Shown here one piece after another: positions 10,767 to 22,513 of a stretch of DNA of 64,000 nt. The translations under genes and the position numbers were made by a program. Position 1 is the stretch's first letter. Each line of letters begins with the position of its first letter. The stretch covers positions 1,364,001 to 1,428,000 of the forward strand of contig NZ_LZDB01000002.1 of NCBI RefSeq assembly GCF_001676655.1. The letters run 5' to 3'. Source of the stretch: Perlucidibaca aquatica (GTDB lineage: Bacteria > Pseudomonadota > Gammaproteobacteria > Pseudomonadales > Moraxellaceae). The notes under the pieces are model-generated. The model was not told the DNA's origin. It saw only the letters and a program-made list of their open reading frames with translations, and searched no databases.

Positions 10767-11651
10767 ATGAGCTCACTTAATGCAGCAGGGTCCGCTGCTG
10801 CCTTTAACTATTACCTTCATGATGTAAATCAGCACCCTCTCCTCAATGCAGATGAGGAGCATCAGCTCACGCTAGCGATGAGACGAGGCGATATCGCTGC
10901 CCGAGACCGCATTATTGCGAGCAATCTCCGCCTAGTTATTCATATTGCAAAACGCTACCAACGAAGCTACGGCTATAAAAGCTCCTTAAGCCTGGATGAC
11001 ATGGTGTCGGAGGGCAATTTAGGTTTAATACACGCCGCCGGTAAGTTTGATCCTAGCTTGGGCTTTCGTTTTTCAACTTACGCCACACATTGGATACACG
11101 AGACCATTCGGCGCAGCATGATGAATAAATGCCGATTAATTAGATTGCCAGTGCATATCGCTAAGCGCCTGAATATTTACTTAACCGCGCAAAAGCGGCT
11201 CAATCAAACACATTATCGAACAGCCACAGCAAGTGATATAGCCAAACAAACCGGAGACACATCGCAATGTGTCCGAGAGCTGCTTATATGGGACCAAGCC
11301 ACCTGCTCTTTACAAACACCCAGCGAGGATGGGCACAGTCAGTGGCAAGACAATCTGATTGACAGTAGCAGCTTGACGCCCGAAGAAACGCTGGAGCGCG
11401 AAGACTTAACGTTTCATTTACAACGCTTTATTGCCCAGCTGAAACCCAGAGAGCAATTCATTTTGATGGCTCGCTATGGCATGGGTGGTCGTCGCCAAGA
11501 AACCACCTTAGATGTCATAGCAGCAGAACTAGGCGTGACGCGTGAACGCATTCGACAGATTCAATTGCATCTGCAGCGGCAACTAAAAGTCTGGTTAGAA
11601 GAAGCGGGTTATGATGCCAGTTGCATCAATGACGTAGGAGAGTCGCACTGA
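10767..11651 (+). CDS. rpoS: RpoS-like sigma-70 family sigma factor
   Basis: A 294-residue alternative sigma factor. Region 1.2 reads YLHDVNQHPLLNADEEHQLT (about 15-34). Region 2 has SNLRLVIHIAKRYQRS, then MVSEGNLGLIHAAGKFDP and FRFSTYATHWIHETI. IRLPVHIAKRLNIYL matches the RpoS equivalent (IRLPIHIVKELNVYL) closely. Region 4 is LGVTRERIRQIQLHLQRQLK. RpoS of E. coli has 330 residues; here the acidic region 1.1 is absent. In region 2.4 the usual TWWIRQTIER is THWIHETIRR. The Trp-to-His change recalls RpoH, but RpoH's downstream box (QRKLFFNLR) is missing, so I prefer RpoS. The location beside pcm-surE-truD is the rpoS locus of gammaproteobacteria, yet the gene faces the cluster and nlpD is absent. 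Good ribosome binding site (AGGGA) seven bases before ATG. Confidence 0.75.
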   Translation: MSSLNAAGSAAAFNYYLHDVNQHPLLNADEEHQLTLAMRRGDIAARDRIIASNLRLVIHIAKRYQRSYGYKSSLSLDDMVSEGNLGLIHAAGKFDPSLGFRFSTYATHWIHETIRRSMMNKCRLIRLPVHIAKRLNIYLTAQKRLNQTHYRTATASDIAKQTGDTSQCVRELLIWDQATCSLQTPSEDGHSQWQDNLIDSSSLTPEETLEREDLTFHLQRFIAQLKPREQFILMARYGMGGRRQETTLDVIAAELGVTRERIRQIQLHLQRQLKVWLEEAGYDASCINDVGESH

Positions 11652-11657
11652 CTAGGC

Positions 11658-11663
11658 TAGAAT
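11658..11663 (+). promoter_or_regulatory. possible -10 element for tRNA-Arg
   Basis: TAGAAT lies 18 bases before the tRNA 5' end and is followed by a GC-rich stretch (GCGGCCC), as in stable-RNA promoters. No good -35 is seen; the tRNA could equally be processed from the sigma-factor transcript. Confidence 0.35.
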
Positions 11664-11681
11664 TGCGGCCCTGCGTAACAT

Positions 11682-11758
<77 letters not shown>

Positions 11759-11763
11759 GTGAT

Positions 11764-12438
11764 TTAGTGAATCACGCCACCTAACATCGGCACAAAATGC
11801 GCGGGCTCAATCACCTCTTGCTGCAAGCCTTCGGCTGTTCGACGGACACGCACCAATGACTGTTGCTGCCCTGCCCCAACGGGCAGAATCAAACAGCCAC
11901 CCACTGCCAGCAAATCCGTCAGCGTGCTAGGCACGCCCAGGGCTGCGGCTGTACCGATGATGCCATCATAGCCGCCCTCACCGGGCCAGCCGCCCAAGCC
12001 ATCCGCATGACGGAAGCGGACATTGTTGAGGCCTAGACTACCGAGACGTTCGCGCGCTTTATCTTGCAGAGGCTTAATGCGCTCGACGGAATGAACCATG
12101 GCCACGAGCTGAGCCAAAACGGCAGTTTGATAACCTGAGCCGGTTCCGACTTCGAGCACCTTACGACGCGGGCCATCGGCTAATAGCAGCTCAGTCATAC
12201 GCGCGACGCTGTAGGGCTGAGACAAGGTTTGGCTATGGCCGATGGGCAGCGCGGTGTCTTCATAAGCACGGTGTGCCAACGCCTCATCGACAAACAAATG
12301 ACGAGGCGTTTGACGCATCACGTCGAGCACGCGGGTATCCCGAATACCTTGAGCCATCAGGCGGCTAATCAAACGCTCACGGGTACGCGCCGAGGTCATC
12401 CCGGAGCCTTGAAGATCAATTGAAAGGCCTGAACTCAT
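11764..12438 (-). CDS. pcm: Protein-L-isoaspartate O-methyltransferase
   Basis: A 224-residue SAM-dependent methyltransferase that repairs isoaspartyl residues in aged proteins. Early [19 protein letters not shown] and [20 protein letters not shown] lead to the substrate motif [19 protein letters not shown]; the SAM site is [16 protein letters not shown] (about 98-113). The length fits Pcm with a short N-terminal extension; ATG at 12438 is used but an internal Met at residue 14 is a possible start. It is the last gene of the pyrG-to-pcm run and converges on tRNA-Arg. In many relatives nlpD and rpoS come next on the same strand; here they do not. Confidence 0.95.
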   Translation of the reverse strand: MSSGLSIDLQGSGMTSARTRERLISRLMAQGIRDTRVLDVMRQTPRHLFVDEALAHRAYEDTALPIGHSQTLSQPYSVARMTELLLADGPRRKVLEVGTGSGYQTAVLAQLVAMVHSVERIKPLQDKARERLGSLGLNNVRFRHADGLGGWPGEGGYDGIIGTAAALGVPSTLTDLLAVGGCLILPVGAGQQQSLVRVRRTAEGLQQEVIEPAHFVPMLGGVIH

Positions 12439-12488
12439 GTCATCATTATTCTTAAGAAACGTCTATTTTGGACTCTAGCACGAGCGCA

Positions 12489-13259
12489 CTAAACTGCACC
12501 AACTTTAGCAAGCCATTGGCTCAGCATTACAGATGAGCGTCGGCAGGTCATGTCACTCTCGAGCGCCGTCACGCTAATAAAGCCTTCTTTGATCGCGTGA
12601 AAATCGGTGCCATCGGCATCATCACTAGGCTCGCCGGACGGACCAATCCAGTAGACATCTTGACCTCGAGGGTCACGCAGCTTCAGTACAGGTGGACTAG
12701 GGTTGCGATGGCCCAGACGCGTCATGGCAAAGCCTTGATGAGAGGACAGCGGGCCTTCAGGCACGTTTACATTGAGCAAGCAGCGCGGCGGCAGGGCCAA
12801 ACTAGACCATTGCTGCAATAGCTCCCCCGCTCGAATAGCGGCTGGCCGATAAGCATCAATACCTAAGGACTTGGCTTGGCTGGCCACCAAGGACACCGCC
12901 ATAGACGATTTTCCCGTAAAGCGGCCTTCTAATGCGGCCGCGACGGTACCAGAATAAATTACGTCATCACCCAAATTAGCACCGGCATTAATGCCCGACA
13001 CAATCACATCAGGCACAAAGTCCAGTAGCCCATTGAGCGCAATATGAACGCAATCGGCGGGCGTGCCATTCACCGCAATAAAACCATTGGCGAGTCGCTG
13101 TGGGCGTAATGGACGATCCAAGGTGAGCGCACTGGAAAATGCACTGCGCTCTATGTCTGGCGCCACCACGGTGACCTCGCCGAGCGTGGCCAGCACCTCG
13201 GCCATGGCCAACAAACCCGGCGCAAAAACGCCATCATCATTACTCAGCAGAAATCGCAT
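12489..13259 (-). CDS. surE: 5'/3'-nucleotidase SurE
   Basis: A 256-residue metal-dependent survival-protein phosphatase acting on nucleoside monophosphates. The metal ligands are the Asp pair in [12 protein letters not shown] (residues 8-9), Ser in ERSAFSSALTL, and Asn in SGINAGANLGDDVIYSGTV. C-terminal ISVTALESD is the family ending. The start ATG at 13259 lies inside the 3' end of truD (20-base overlap), implying translational coupling. Confidence 0.97.
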   Translation of the reverse strand: MRFLLSNDDGVFAPGLLAMAEVLATLGEVTVVAPDIERSAFSSALTLDRPLRPQRLANGFIAVNGTPADCVHIALNGLLDFVPDVIVSGINAGANLGDDVIYSGTVAAALEGRFTGKSSMAVSLVASQAKSLGIDAYRPAAIRAGELLQQWSSLALPPRCLLNVNVPEGPLSSHQGFAMTRLGHRNPSPPVLKLRDPRGQDVYWIGPSGEPSDDADGTDFHAIKEGFISVTALESDMTCRRSSVMLSQWLAKVGAV

Positions 13260-14331
13260 CGAGCTGCCCTTCTTCTAATACCGCCAGCGATTGCAGCACG
13301 CTGGTCGCGAATGCACCAGCGGTCAACGCAAACTCAATCACTAACGTGTCGGGTGAAGTCCACTGCCACTGCGGTGCGCGTAAGCGAAGCCTGAGCGCAC
13401 GTCGTTGGCCTGGAATACGCAATGCCGCCAGGTCATCACAGGTCGTCTGCCATGGCGCTAACGTCTGCTGTTCTAACGCGAGTGCCTCCCCGGATATCAC
13501 CGAAGTGCCGTCACCCGGTAGAGGGCCGGTGGGATGCAACTCACCTCGGGCTAAGCGCGGTCCAATGTCAGCATCCAATACATCCGGCGTAAATAACGCC
13601 GAGCGACCATCTAACTGCAAAACATCACCGGGCAAACAGCTAGCCCATGTCTTGTTGCGCACACGCTCTGCCAAGACTTGATTGAATAAGGCTGAGCGAA
13701 TCGCAGACATCCACAAGTTTTCGCGATTATCGCGCCGACGAGCTCGTCCCGAGCGGCGACTGGCTAGCAGCGCCAAACCCTGGCCGATATTTCGTCCGCC
13801 ATGACCAAATCGCTGCGGTCCGAAGTAGTTGGCAACACCTTCAGCGGCGAGGAGGTTTAAGCGTGTTTCGATGTCAGCGACATCCCCTCGAACGTCACGT
13901 AGGGTGATGCGAAATTGATTGGCATCGTGGACACCTCTGCGCAATTTGCGCGCGCCTCGTAGCGCACGCAGAACACGATAGTCGCCATTGTCGGTACTGA
14001 TCCACGCATCATCCAATGGCCACATAGCCGGGGTGTGCACACTGAACCACTGGCGTGTTAATGCTTGCCTATCCTTCATGCCAGAAAAGCTAACGAGAGC
14101 AGCAGATACGTCGAGACGCGCAGCCAGTTCGCGGGCCGCCGCATCGGTATTCATGCCCCGCTTCTCGACCCACAGCCACAAATGCTCGCCTTCGCCGGTG
14201 GGCTCGAAGCCCAGCACTTCTTCCACCACAAAATCTTCGGGATGCGCTTTCAGTCGCACCTGAGCCACGGGCTCGCCCCACGGCGACGGGCAAGGGCCCG
14301 AGGTTAATATTGGCGCTTGAAGATCACTCAT
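13240..14331 (-). CDS. truD: tRNA pseudouridine(13) synthase
   Basis: A 363-residue pseudouridine synthase that modifies U13 of t[36 protein letters not shown] (split over residues about 25-57) is the N-terminal family block. The catalytic Asp lies in [28 protein letters not shown] marks the TruD insertion region. It overlaps ispF by eight bases upstream and surE by 20 bases downstream. Confidence 0.96.
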   Translation of the reverse strand: MSDLQAPILTSGPCPSPWGEPVAQVRLKAHPEDFVVEEVLGFEPTGEGEHLWLWVEKRGMNTDAAARELAARLDVSAALVSFSGMKDRQALTRQWFSVHTPAMWPLDDAWISTDNGDYRVLRALRGARKLRRGVHDANQFRITLRDVRGDVADIETRLNLLAAEGVANYFGPQRFGHGGRNIGQGLALLASRRSGRARRRDNRENLWMSAIRSALFNQVLAERVRNKTWASCLPGDVLQLDGRSALFTPDVLDADIGPRLARGELHPTGPLPGDGTSVISGEALALEQQTLAPWQTTCDDLAALRIPGQRRALRLRLRAPQWQWTSPDTLVIEFALTAGAFATSVLQSLAVLEEGQLDAISAE

Positions 14332-14821
14332 TGCAGGTTGGCCACAACATCACCACAGCATGAGCCTCAATACCTTCGCGGCGGCCCACAAAGCCTAATT
14401 GCTCGGTGGTGGTGGCTTTCACGCTCACTTGAGAGGGTAATACATTGAGATCATCGGCTATGCGCTCACGCATCAGTGCAATATGAGGTGCTAGCTTGGG
14501 GCGCTCTGCCAACACGGTAATGTCGACATTACCCACGCTATAGCCTTGATTTAAGACCAGGGTATGAACATGCCGGAGCAGTGCGCGACTATCCGCTCCG
14601 GCATAGGCCTGATCAGTGTCGGGAAAGTGCTTACCGATATCGCCCAATGCCAAAGCGCCCAATAGTGCATCGGCCAACGCATGTAGCGCCACGTCACCAT
14701 CGGAATGCGCGATCAGGCCTTGGTCATGCGCAATGTTCACGCCGCCTAATGTGACCGAGTTCCCTTCACCAAACTTGTGCACATCAATGCCATGACCGAC
14801 ACGTGGAAATAATTTACTCAC
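14324..14821 (-). CDS. ispF: 2-C-methyl-D-erythritol 2,4-cyclodiphosphate synthase
   Basis: A 165-residue MEP-pathway enzyme; E. coli IspF has 159. Zinc ligands are in GHGIDVHKF (Asp, His) and the family core [20 protein letters not shown] followed by [11 protein letters not shown] is intact. The ending [15 protein letters not shown]-type block reads [14 protein letters not shown]. The start overlaps the ispD stop by four bases (ATGA), so the two MEP enzymes are co-translated. Confidence 0.97.
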   Translation of the reverse strand: MSKLFPRVGHGIDVHKFGEGNSVTLGGVNIAHDQGLIAHSDGDVALHALADALLGALALGDIGKHFPDTDQAYAGADSRALLRHVHTLVLNQGYSVGNVDITVLAERPKLAPHIALMRERIADDLNVLPSQVSVKATTTEQLGFVGRREGIEAHAVVMLWPTCNE

Positions 14822-15525
14822 GACAACGCTCCCGTGCGTAGTTGCTCCGCTAACAGCAGTTCTGCCAGAGCCAAATCTTCAGGAAAGGTGATTTTGATAT
14901 TGTCCCGCGCGCCCTCAACCAACTTCGGCTGATAGCCCAGATGCTCCATCGCAGAGGCTTCATCTGTCACGATGGCGGCCTCGCTTTTAGCTACTAAGAG
15001 TGCCTGCCGTAGCGCATCGAGTCGGAACATTTGGGGTGTTAAGGCGTGCCAAAGCTGCTCACGATCCACGGTGGCGACAATACCCTGAGTAGAACCCCGC
15101 TTCATGGTGTCCCGTACCGGACTGGCCAAAATGCCCCCGACAGGATCCTCTTTCAATGCCGACATGAGCTGCCGGATATCGGCCGGGCGCACTAATGGCC
15201 TTGCAACATCATGCACCAGCACCCAATCCGATGGCGCGGCTCCTTGAGTCTGCAGCGCGTTCAATCCTGCCAGCACCGAGTCCATACGCTCACAACCCCC
15301 GTGCACAAATTGCAAGCGCTGCGGCTGTGCGTAGGGCAACTCATGCGCCTGATGATCTTCAGCAGAAATCGCCACCACCAACCGCGACAACTCCGGCATC
15401 GCTGATAAGCGATCTAGGGTATGCGTTTGAATACAGCTACCCGCGAGGGCTAAGTACTGCTTAGGCACGCTAGTGCCAAAGCGTTTGCCAACGCCGGCAG
15501 CAGGGATTACCGCATGAAACGCCAT
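14818..15525 (-). CDS. ispD: 2-C-methyl-D-erythritol 4-phosphate cytidylyltransferase
   Basis: A 235-residue cytidylyltransferase that makes CDP-methylerythritol. The nucleotide loop [10 protein letters not shown] follows the first strand, [11 protein letters not shown] is the KQY block, and [13 protein letters not shown] contains the HDxARP motif. Its ATG shares one base with the ftsB stop (TAATG) and it overlaps ispF by four bases. Confidence 0.97.
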   Translation of the reverse strand: MAFHAVIPAAGVGKRFGTSVPKQYLALAGSCIQTHTLDRLSAMPELSRLVVAISAEDHQAHELPYAQPQRLQFVHGGCERMDSVLAGLNALQTQGAAPSDWVLVHDVARPLVRPADIRQLMSALKEDPVGGILASPVRDTMKRGSTQGIVATVDREQLWHALTPQMFRLDALRQALLVAKSEAAIVTDEASAMEHLGYQPKLVEGARDNIKITFPEDLALAELLLAEQLRTGALS

Positions 15526-15992
15526 TAAGGCTGACCCGAGGGGATGGGAGAACTTGGCGTCAGTGGCGCCACCGTGACCGGCTTTAAGTCGGAGGGCGGC
15601 GTTACCACCGCTTTTGTTGCCAGGGCTTTTTGACCGGAAACATGAGCCGGTGTGGCCGGCTTGGGCGTCGCGTTATCAGCGGTGATTGAACCCGCCAGTG
15701 CCTTGCCCGTCACCAGATAGAACGTCTCATCGTCCTTAATCATGCCCAAGTCGAGTCGGGCTCGCTCTTCAATGGCGGCCTGACCATTTTTCAGGTCATT
15801 CACTTCTGCCTCTAATACGGCATTCCGCTGACGCAGAATGAGATTTTCAGCCTGTTGAACGGCAACGGACTGTTTAATGCGATGCACATCAACGATGCCG
15901 CCCTCGCCAAACCAGAGCTTAAACTGCAGTACTAAAAAGACGCCCGCTGCCAGCCACAACAGTAAACGACCGAGGCTGGAAGTGGGCGTCAT
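15525..15992 (-). CDS. ftsB: Cell division protein FtsB with C-terminal extension
   Basis: A 155-residue single-span septal protein, partner of FtsL and FtsQ. A membrane helix (about 7-27, LGRLLLWLAAGVFLVLQFKL) is followed by WFGEGGI and a coiled coil (about 35-70) with QQAENLILRQRNAVLEAEV, then ERARLDLGMIKDDETFYLV, the FtsB ending. E. coli FtsB stops near residue 103. Here about 55 more residues rich in Pro, Ala, Thr and Val follow, with no visible fold. The position between eno and ispD is the usual one. Confidence 0.93.
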   Translation of the reverse strand: MTPTSSLGRLLLWLAAGVFLVLQFKLWFGEGGIVDVHRIKQSVAVQQAENLILRQRNAVLEAEVNDLKNGQAAIEERARLDLGMIKDDETFYLVTGKALAGSITADNATPKPATPAHVSGQKALATKAVVTPPSDLKPVTVAPLTPSSPIPSGQP

Positions 15993-15994
15993 GC

Positions 15995-17305
<1,311 letters not shown>

Positions 17306-17319
17306 TCATGCAAAAGGAA

Positions 17320-17336
17320 GCCCGCACACAGCGGGC
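17320..17336 (-). terminator. weak hairpin between kdsA and eno
   Basis: On the minus strand GCCCGC, five bases, GCGGGC, followed by TTCCTTTT. It lies in the 56-base gap after the kdsA stop and ahead of eno. The broken T-run suggests partial termination or mRNA processing rather than a full stop. Confidence 0.4.
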
Positions 17337-17346
17337 AAAAATCAAA

Positions 17347-18246
<900 letters not shown>

Positions 18247-18250
18247 TTAT

Positions 18251-19906
<1,656 letters not shown>

Positions 19907-20031
19907 TCACGGCGCACCCGCCGAAAGCAGGTACAAAGACGGGACAGGATGTTATCACGCGCCGCGAAAAGACGGGAGACGGGGCGTCGTTTTGATGCGG
20001 AAACTACGAACACTCGACAAGATACAAACAG

Positions 20032-20053
20032 AAAAAGCCCCGAAGGGCCTTTT
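20032..20053 (-). terminator. intrinsic terminator of the porin gene
   Basis: On the minus strand AAAAGGCCC, tetraloop TTCG, GGGCTTTTT: a nine-pair stem (one G-U) with the U-run in its descending arm. It starts 33 bases after the porin stop. Confidence 0.78.
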
Positions 20054-20085
20054 CTTTACAACCGTTACAACATACTCAGCTGAAC

Positions 20086-21447
20086 TTAGAAGTTGTACTG
20101 AGCGCGGGCAGTGATTGCTGCTGCATCTAACTTTGTTGTCGAAGTTTCGGCCTTACCATCCACGTACTCCACCATGAAGCGTGTGTTTGGTGTTGCATAG
20201 TAGTTAACACCCAGTGCGAAATAAGAGGCCTCTGGACGTGTTGCAAGGTCTTTGTTCTCGATCTTGTCAAAACGAGCCTTGAGCTCAATTGCACCTTCTT
20301 CACCATTCAATTTTGGCGACTTGAAAACGCCTTTTTTGAAATCGTATGGCTTGGTGTGATCTGTCAAGAAAAAGCTCGCTTGAACGTAGTAAGCATCTAC
20401 ATCTTGGTCAGGCGTGAAAGGAGCAGTACCCAGCGTATCCTTGAACGTCGACTTCACGTACTCGCCCTGCATATAAACACCACCAAAGCGTGCCGCCAAT
20501 TCTGCTGCAACAGCTTCCTGTTCATTAAAAACGCTGGCTGTGATTAGGTTGCCGCTACGGAGTCCATTTTCACGACCAACAACACGAACGTTTTTGCTGG
20601 TTGTGTTGGTTTCGAAATTGTCCTGAGTCGCGCTCACGCCAATGTGAACGAGATTGCCATTAGAACGGACTGGAACCACGAATCCACGCACGTTGTAACC
20701 AAGACCCTGAGTTTCACGATCAGCTGCAGAGCGTGGCGTGTAGAGAGCAGCACCGTAGCCGTAGCCTTCACCTGAGCCATCTAAGAACACACCCGTTGTG
20801 AACTGGTTGTTGTAGATACCAGTAGCTGTTGCGTAGGAGCGCTCCATGAAAGTGATTTCATTAGAGCTAGTCAGTTCTTCCATGCCACGATATGGCTTGG
20901 CCTGACCGATACGCAGGTTGTGATCGCCAAGCACTTTACGACCGATCCATACTTCACGGAAACCTTCGTTGGCTTTGGTGCTTGGCGCAGTTACCGAGGC
21001 ACTGTTGACAACAGTTACGACATTTGAACCCGTAGGGCAACCATCACCAGGAACGTCAGTAGCTGGAGCTACGACTGGACCGCAGGCTTGGGTAGTGGTA
21101 GTGGTTAAAACCCCACCGCTAGTAAGCTCTTCCGACGACGAAGCAAAGTCATTTTCAAACTTAAAGTTCCAGTCGTATGCCTTACCTTCTAAGGTTACGC
21201 GAGCACGGCGGAAGAAGAATTGGCTGTTAGATTTTTGTGCCGCAGCACTGAAGCCTGAATTTTTCTGCTCTTCACCGGTGTAGAAGTTGCCATCAAAATG
21301 AATACGGCCACCGAGCTTAGCTTCGAAGTTGCCATCATCCGACTTGATCTGGAAACCACCCTTGGTAGTAGCAGTATCGGCCATGACCGGGGTGGCCAGA
21401 CCAGCAGCGGCGATCGCCAGCGCTAACGATTTGATTACGAGTTTCAT
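20086..21447 (-). CDS. OprP/OprO-type phosphate-selective porin
   Basis: A 453-residue outer-membrane beta-barrel. A signal peptide of about 23 residues ends PVMA before DTATT. The N-terminal GGFQIKSDDGNFEAKLGGR and FFFRRARVTLEGKAYDWNF match the Porin_O_P family; the last strand ends AQYNF with the C-terminal Phe expected for outer-membrane insertion. Members take up phosphate or pyrophosphate. A loop of about 45 residues (near 115-160) holds two Cys and many Thr/Val. The gene is preceded by an array of PhoB half-sites and a -10 element, which independently supports a phosphate role. Anion selectivity itself cannot be read by eye. Confidence 0.88.
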   Translation of the reverse strand: MKLVIKSLALAIAAAGLATPVMADTATTKGGFQIKSDDGNFEAKLGGRIHFDGNFYTGEEQKNSGFSAAAQKSNSQFFFRRARVTLEGKAYDWNFKFENDFASSSEELTSGGVLTTTTTQACGPVVAPATDVPGDGCPTGSNVVTVVNSASVTAPSTKANEGFREVWIGRKVLGDHNLRIGQAKPYRGMEELTSSNEITFMERSYATATGIYNNQFTTGVFLDGSGEGYGYGAALYTPRSAADRETQGLGYNVRGFVVPVRSNGNLVHIGVSATQDNFETNTTSKNVRVVGRENGLRSGNLITASVFNEQEAVAAELAARFGGVYMQGEYVKSTFKDTLGTAPFTPDQDVDAYYVQASFFLTDHTKPYDFKKGVFKSPKLNGEEGAIELKARFDKIENKDLATRPEASYFALGVNYYATPNTRFMVEYVDGKAETSTTKLDAAAITARAQYNF

Positions 21448-21553
21448 AGTTCTACCTCAATCATTGAGCAAATAGTGTCGACCGACGCCGGCCGTACCCG
21501 CACAGCTCGATAAGAGCCTTGCTTTTGGGTTGGGCGTAGTATTAGCAGCAAAA

Positions 21554-21593
21554 ATGACAGCTCCGCGTCAGTAATGTGACGAATTGATGACAT
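21554..21593 (-). promoter_or_regulatory. PhoB box array and promoter of the porin
   Basis: Reading the minus strand, four 7-bp half-sites follow at exact 11-bp spacing: ATGTCAT (21593-21587), TCGTCAC (21582-21576), CTGACGC (21571-21565), CTGTCAT (21560-21554). The consensus PhoB repeat is CTGTCAT with 4-bp spacers. Nine bases after the last half-site stands TAATAC (21544-21539), a good -10, as in Pho promoters where the box replaces the -35. The porin ATG is about 90 bases further on. Confidence 0.82.
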
Positions 21594-21681
21594 TTACGAT
21601 GGTTTACAGGCATCGAAACTATTTTTAAGGCGCATTGCTAAGATTATGACCACTCAGTCTCAATTTTGATCCGTTTATCGC

Positions 21682-21705
21682 ATTTGTTTCAAAGCTGAAA
21701 CAAAT
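21682..21705. promoter_or_regulatory. 24-bp perfect palindrome, probable operator
   Basis: ATTTGTTTCA, AAGC, TGAAACAAAT: 10-bp arms without mismatch. It lies 75 bases before the ATG at 21781. An AATAAT hexamer (21703-21708) overlaps the right arm and could be a -10, which would suit a repressor operator. The binding protein is unknown. Confidence 0.55.
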
Positions 21706-21780
21706 AATGTTGCACTTTTGTCTGGCATACGCGAAAAATTGTGCACCACCGACGTGCGTGGCTAGCCCGAGGAAAACAAT

Positions 21781-22464
21781 ATGCTGAAAAAATTTCTGGC
21801 GTTAAGCACCTTAGCTTTAGCTCCCATGACCGCCTTTGCCGGCGGCTCTATCGATCTGTTCTACATTGACAATGATGCTGAGGCTGAAATTGCCACCGCT
21901 CCACAAAAATTTAAGTTTGACGGCAGTGGCTACGGCGTTCGTGGCAAAGCCGAGCTGGGCAATGGCTTTTCCATGATTGCGATGCACCAAAGTTCCAAAT
22001 TGAAAAACGACCAACTTGCTGGCTTTATAGGCGGCTCGCAAAAGCTCAATGAAACGCGTATTGGCCTAAGCTACAGCCACAAACTCAATGATCAATTCAG
22101 CGTCACCGGTAGCCTTGAGCACACCAATGTGGGTATCGATATCACCAAAGATCTAGGGGTCGGCGCCACGTTAAATGGCTATGCGGCCACGGTAGGTATT
22201 AATACCAATGTCATGGCAAACACCAACGTTTATGCTTCCATTGGTTATTTGAACGCGGGCAAACTCGCCGACAAGCGTGTGGATGGTTTAGAGTACACAG
22301 TCGGTGCTTCCTATGATGTCACTAAGAACTTCGCCGGTTTTGTTGAGTATCGTTTGACTGATCTCGAGCGGAAAGCCGGTGGTGTCGCCCCTTTCATTGG
22401 CCCTGTACCTAAAATTGAGCTTGAACTCGACACCCTCCGTATTGGTGGTCGCTACACGTTCTAA
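21781..22464 (+). CDS. Outer-membrane beta-barrel protein of unknown function
   Basis: A 227-residue protein with a 20-residue signal peptide (cleavage after AFA, before GGSIDLFY). The mature part alternates polar and hydrophobic residues in strand-length stretches, such as GYGVRGKAELGNGFSMIAMH and NVYASIGYLNAGKL, and ends IGGRYTF with C-terminal Phe. This pattern suggests a small barrel of about 8-10 strands. I do not recognise the family. It is divergent from the Pho-type porin but has its own palindromic control site and terminator. AGGA lies eight bases before ATG. Confidence 0.7.
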   Translation: MLKKFLALSTLALAPMTAFAGGSIDLFYIDNDAEAEIATAPQKFKFDGSGYGVRGKAELGNGFSMIAMHQSSKLKNDQLAGFIGGSQKLNETRIGLSYSHKLNDQFSVTGSLEHTNVGIDITKDLGVGATLNGYAATVGINTNVMANTNVYASIGYLNAGKLADKRVDGLEYTVGASYDVTKNFAGFVEYRLTDLERKAGGVAPFIGPVPKIELELDTLRIGGRYTF

Positions 22465-22481
22465 TAAGCTGACTGATTGAC

Positions 22482-22513
22482 GAACGGGCTACTTTGGTAG
22501 CCCGTTCTATTTT
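22482..22513 (+). terminator. intrinsic terminator after the small barrel gene
   Basis: GAACGGGCTAC, loop TTTG, GTAGCCCGTTC: 11 perfect pairs, then TATTTTA. It begins 18 bases after the stop at 22464. Its right edge touches the moeA stop codon, so it may slow transcription from that side too. Confidence 0.85.

Larger units (their letters stand above)
21448..21780. other. 333-bp divergent control region between two outer-membrane genes
   Basis: No gene fits here. The left half holds the PhoB-type array and -10 element of the porin (21539-21593, minus strand). The right half holds a 24-bp palindrome (21682-21705) ahead of the rightward gene. The middle (about 21600-21680) is AT-rich with no structure I can name. 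Confidence 0.8.

Noticed and set aside
10767-11651. Calling the sigma factor RpoH
   Set aside because: The His-Trp-Ile in region 2.4 is RpoH-like, but the RpoH box is missing and region 3 and the locus fit RpoS.
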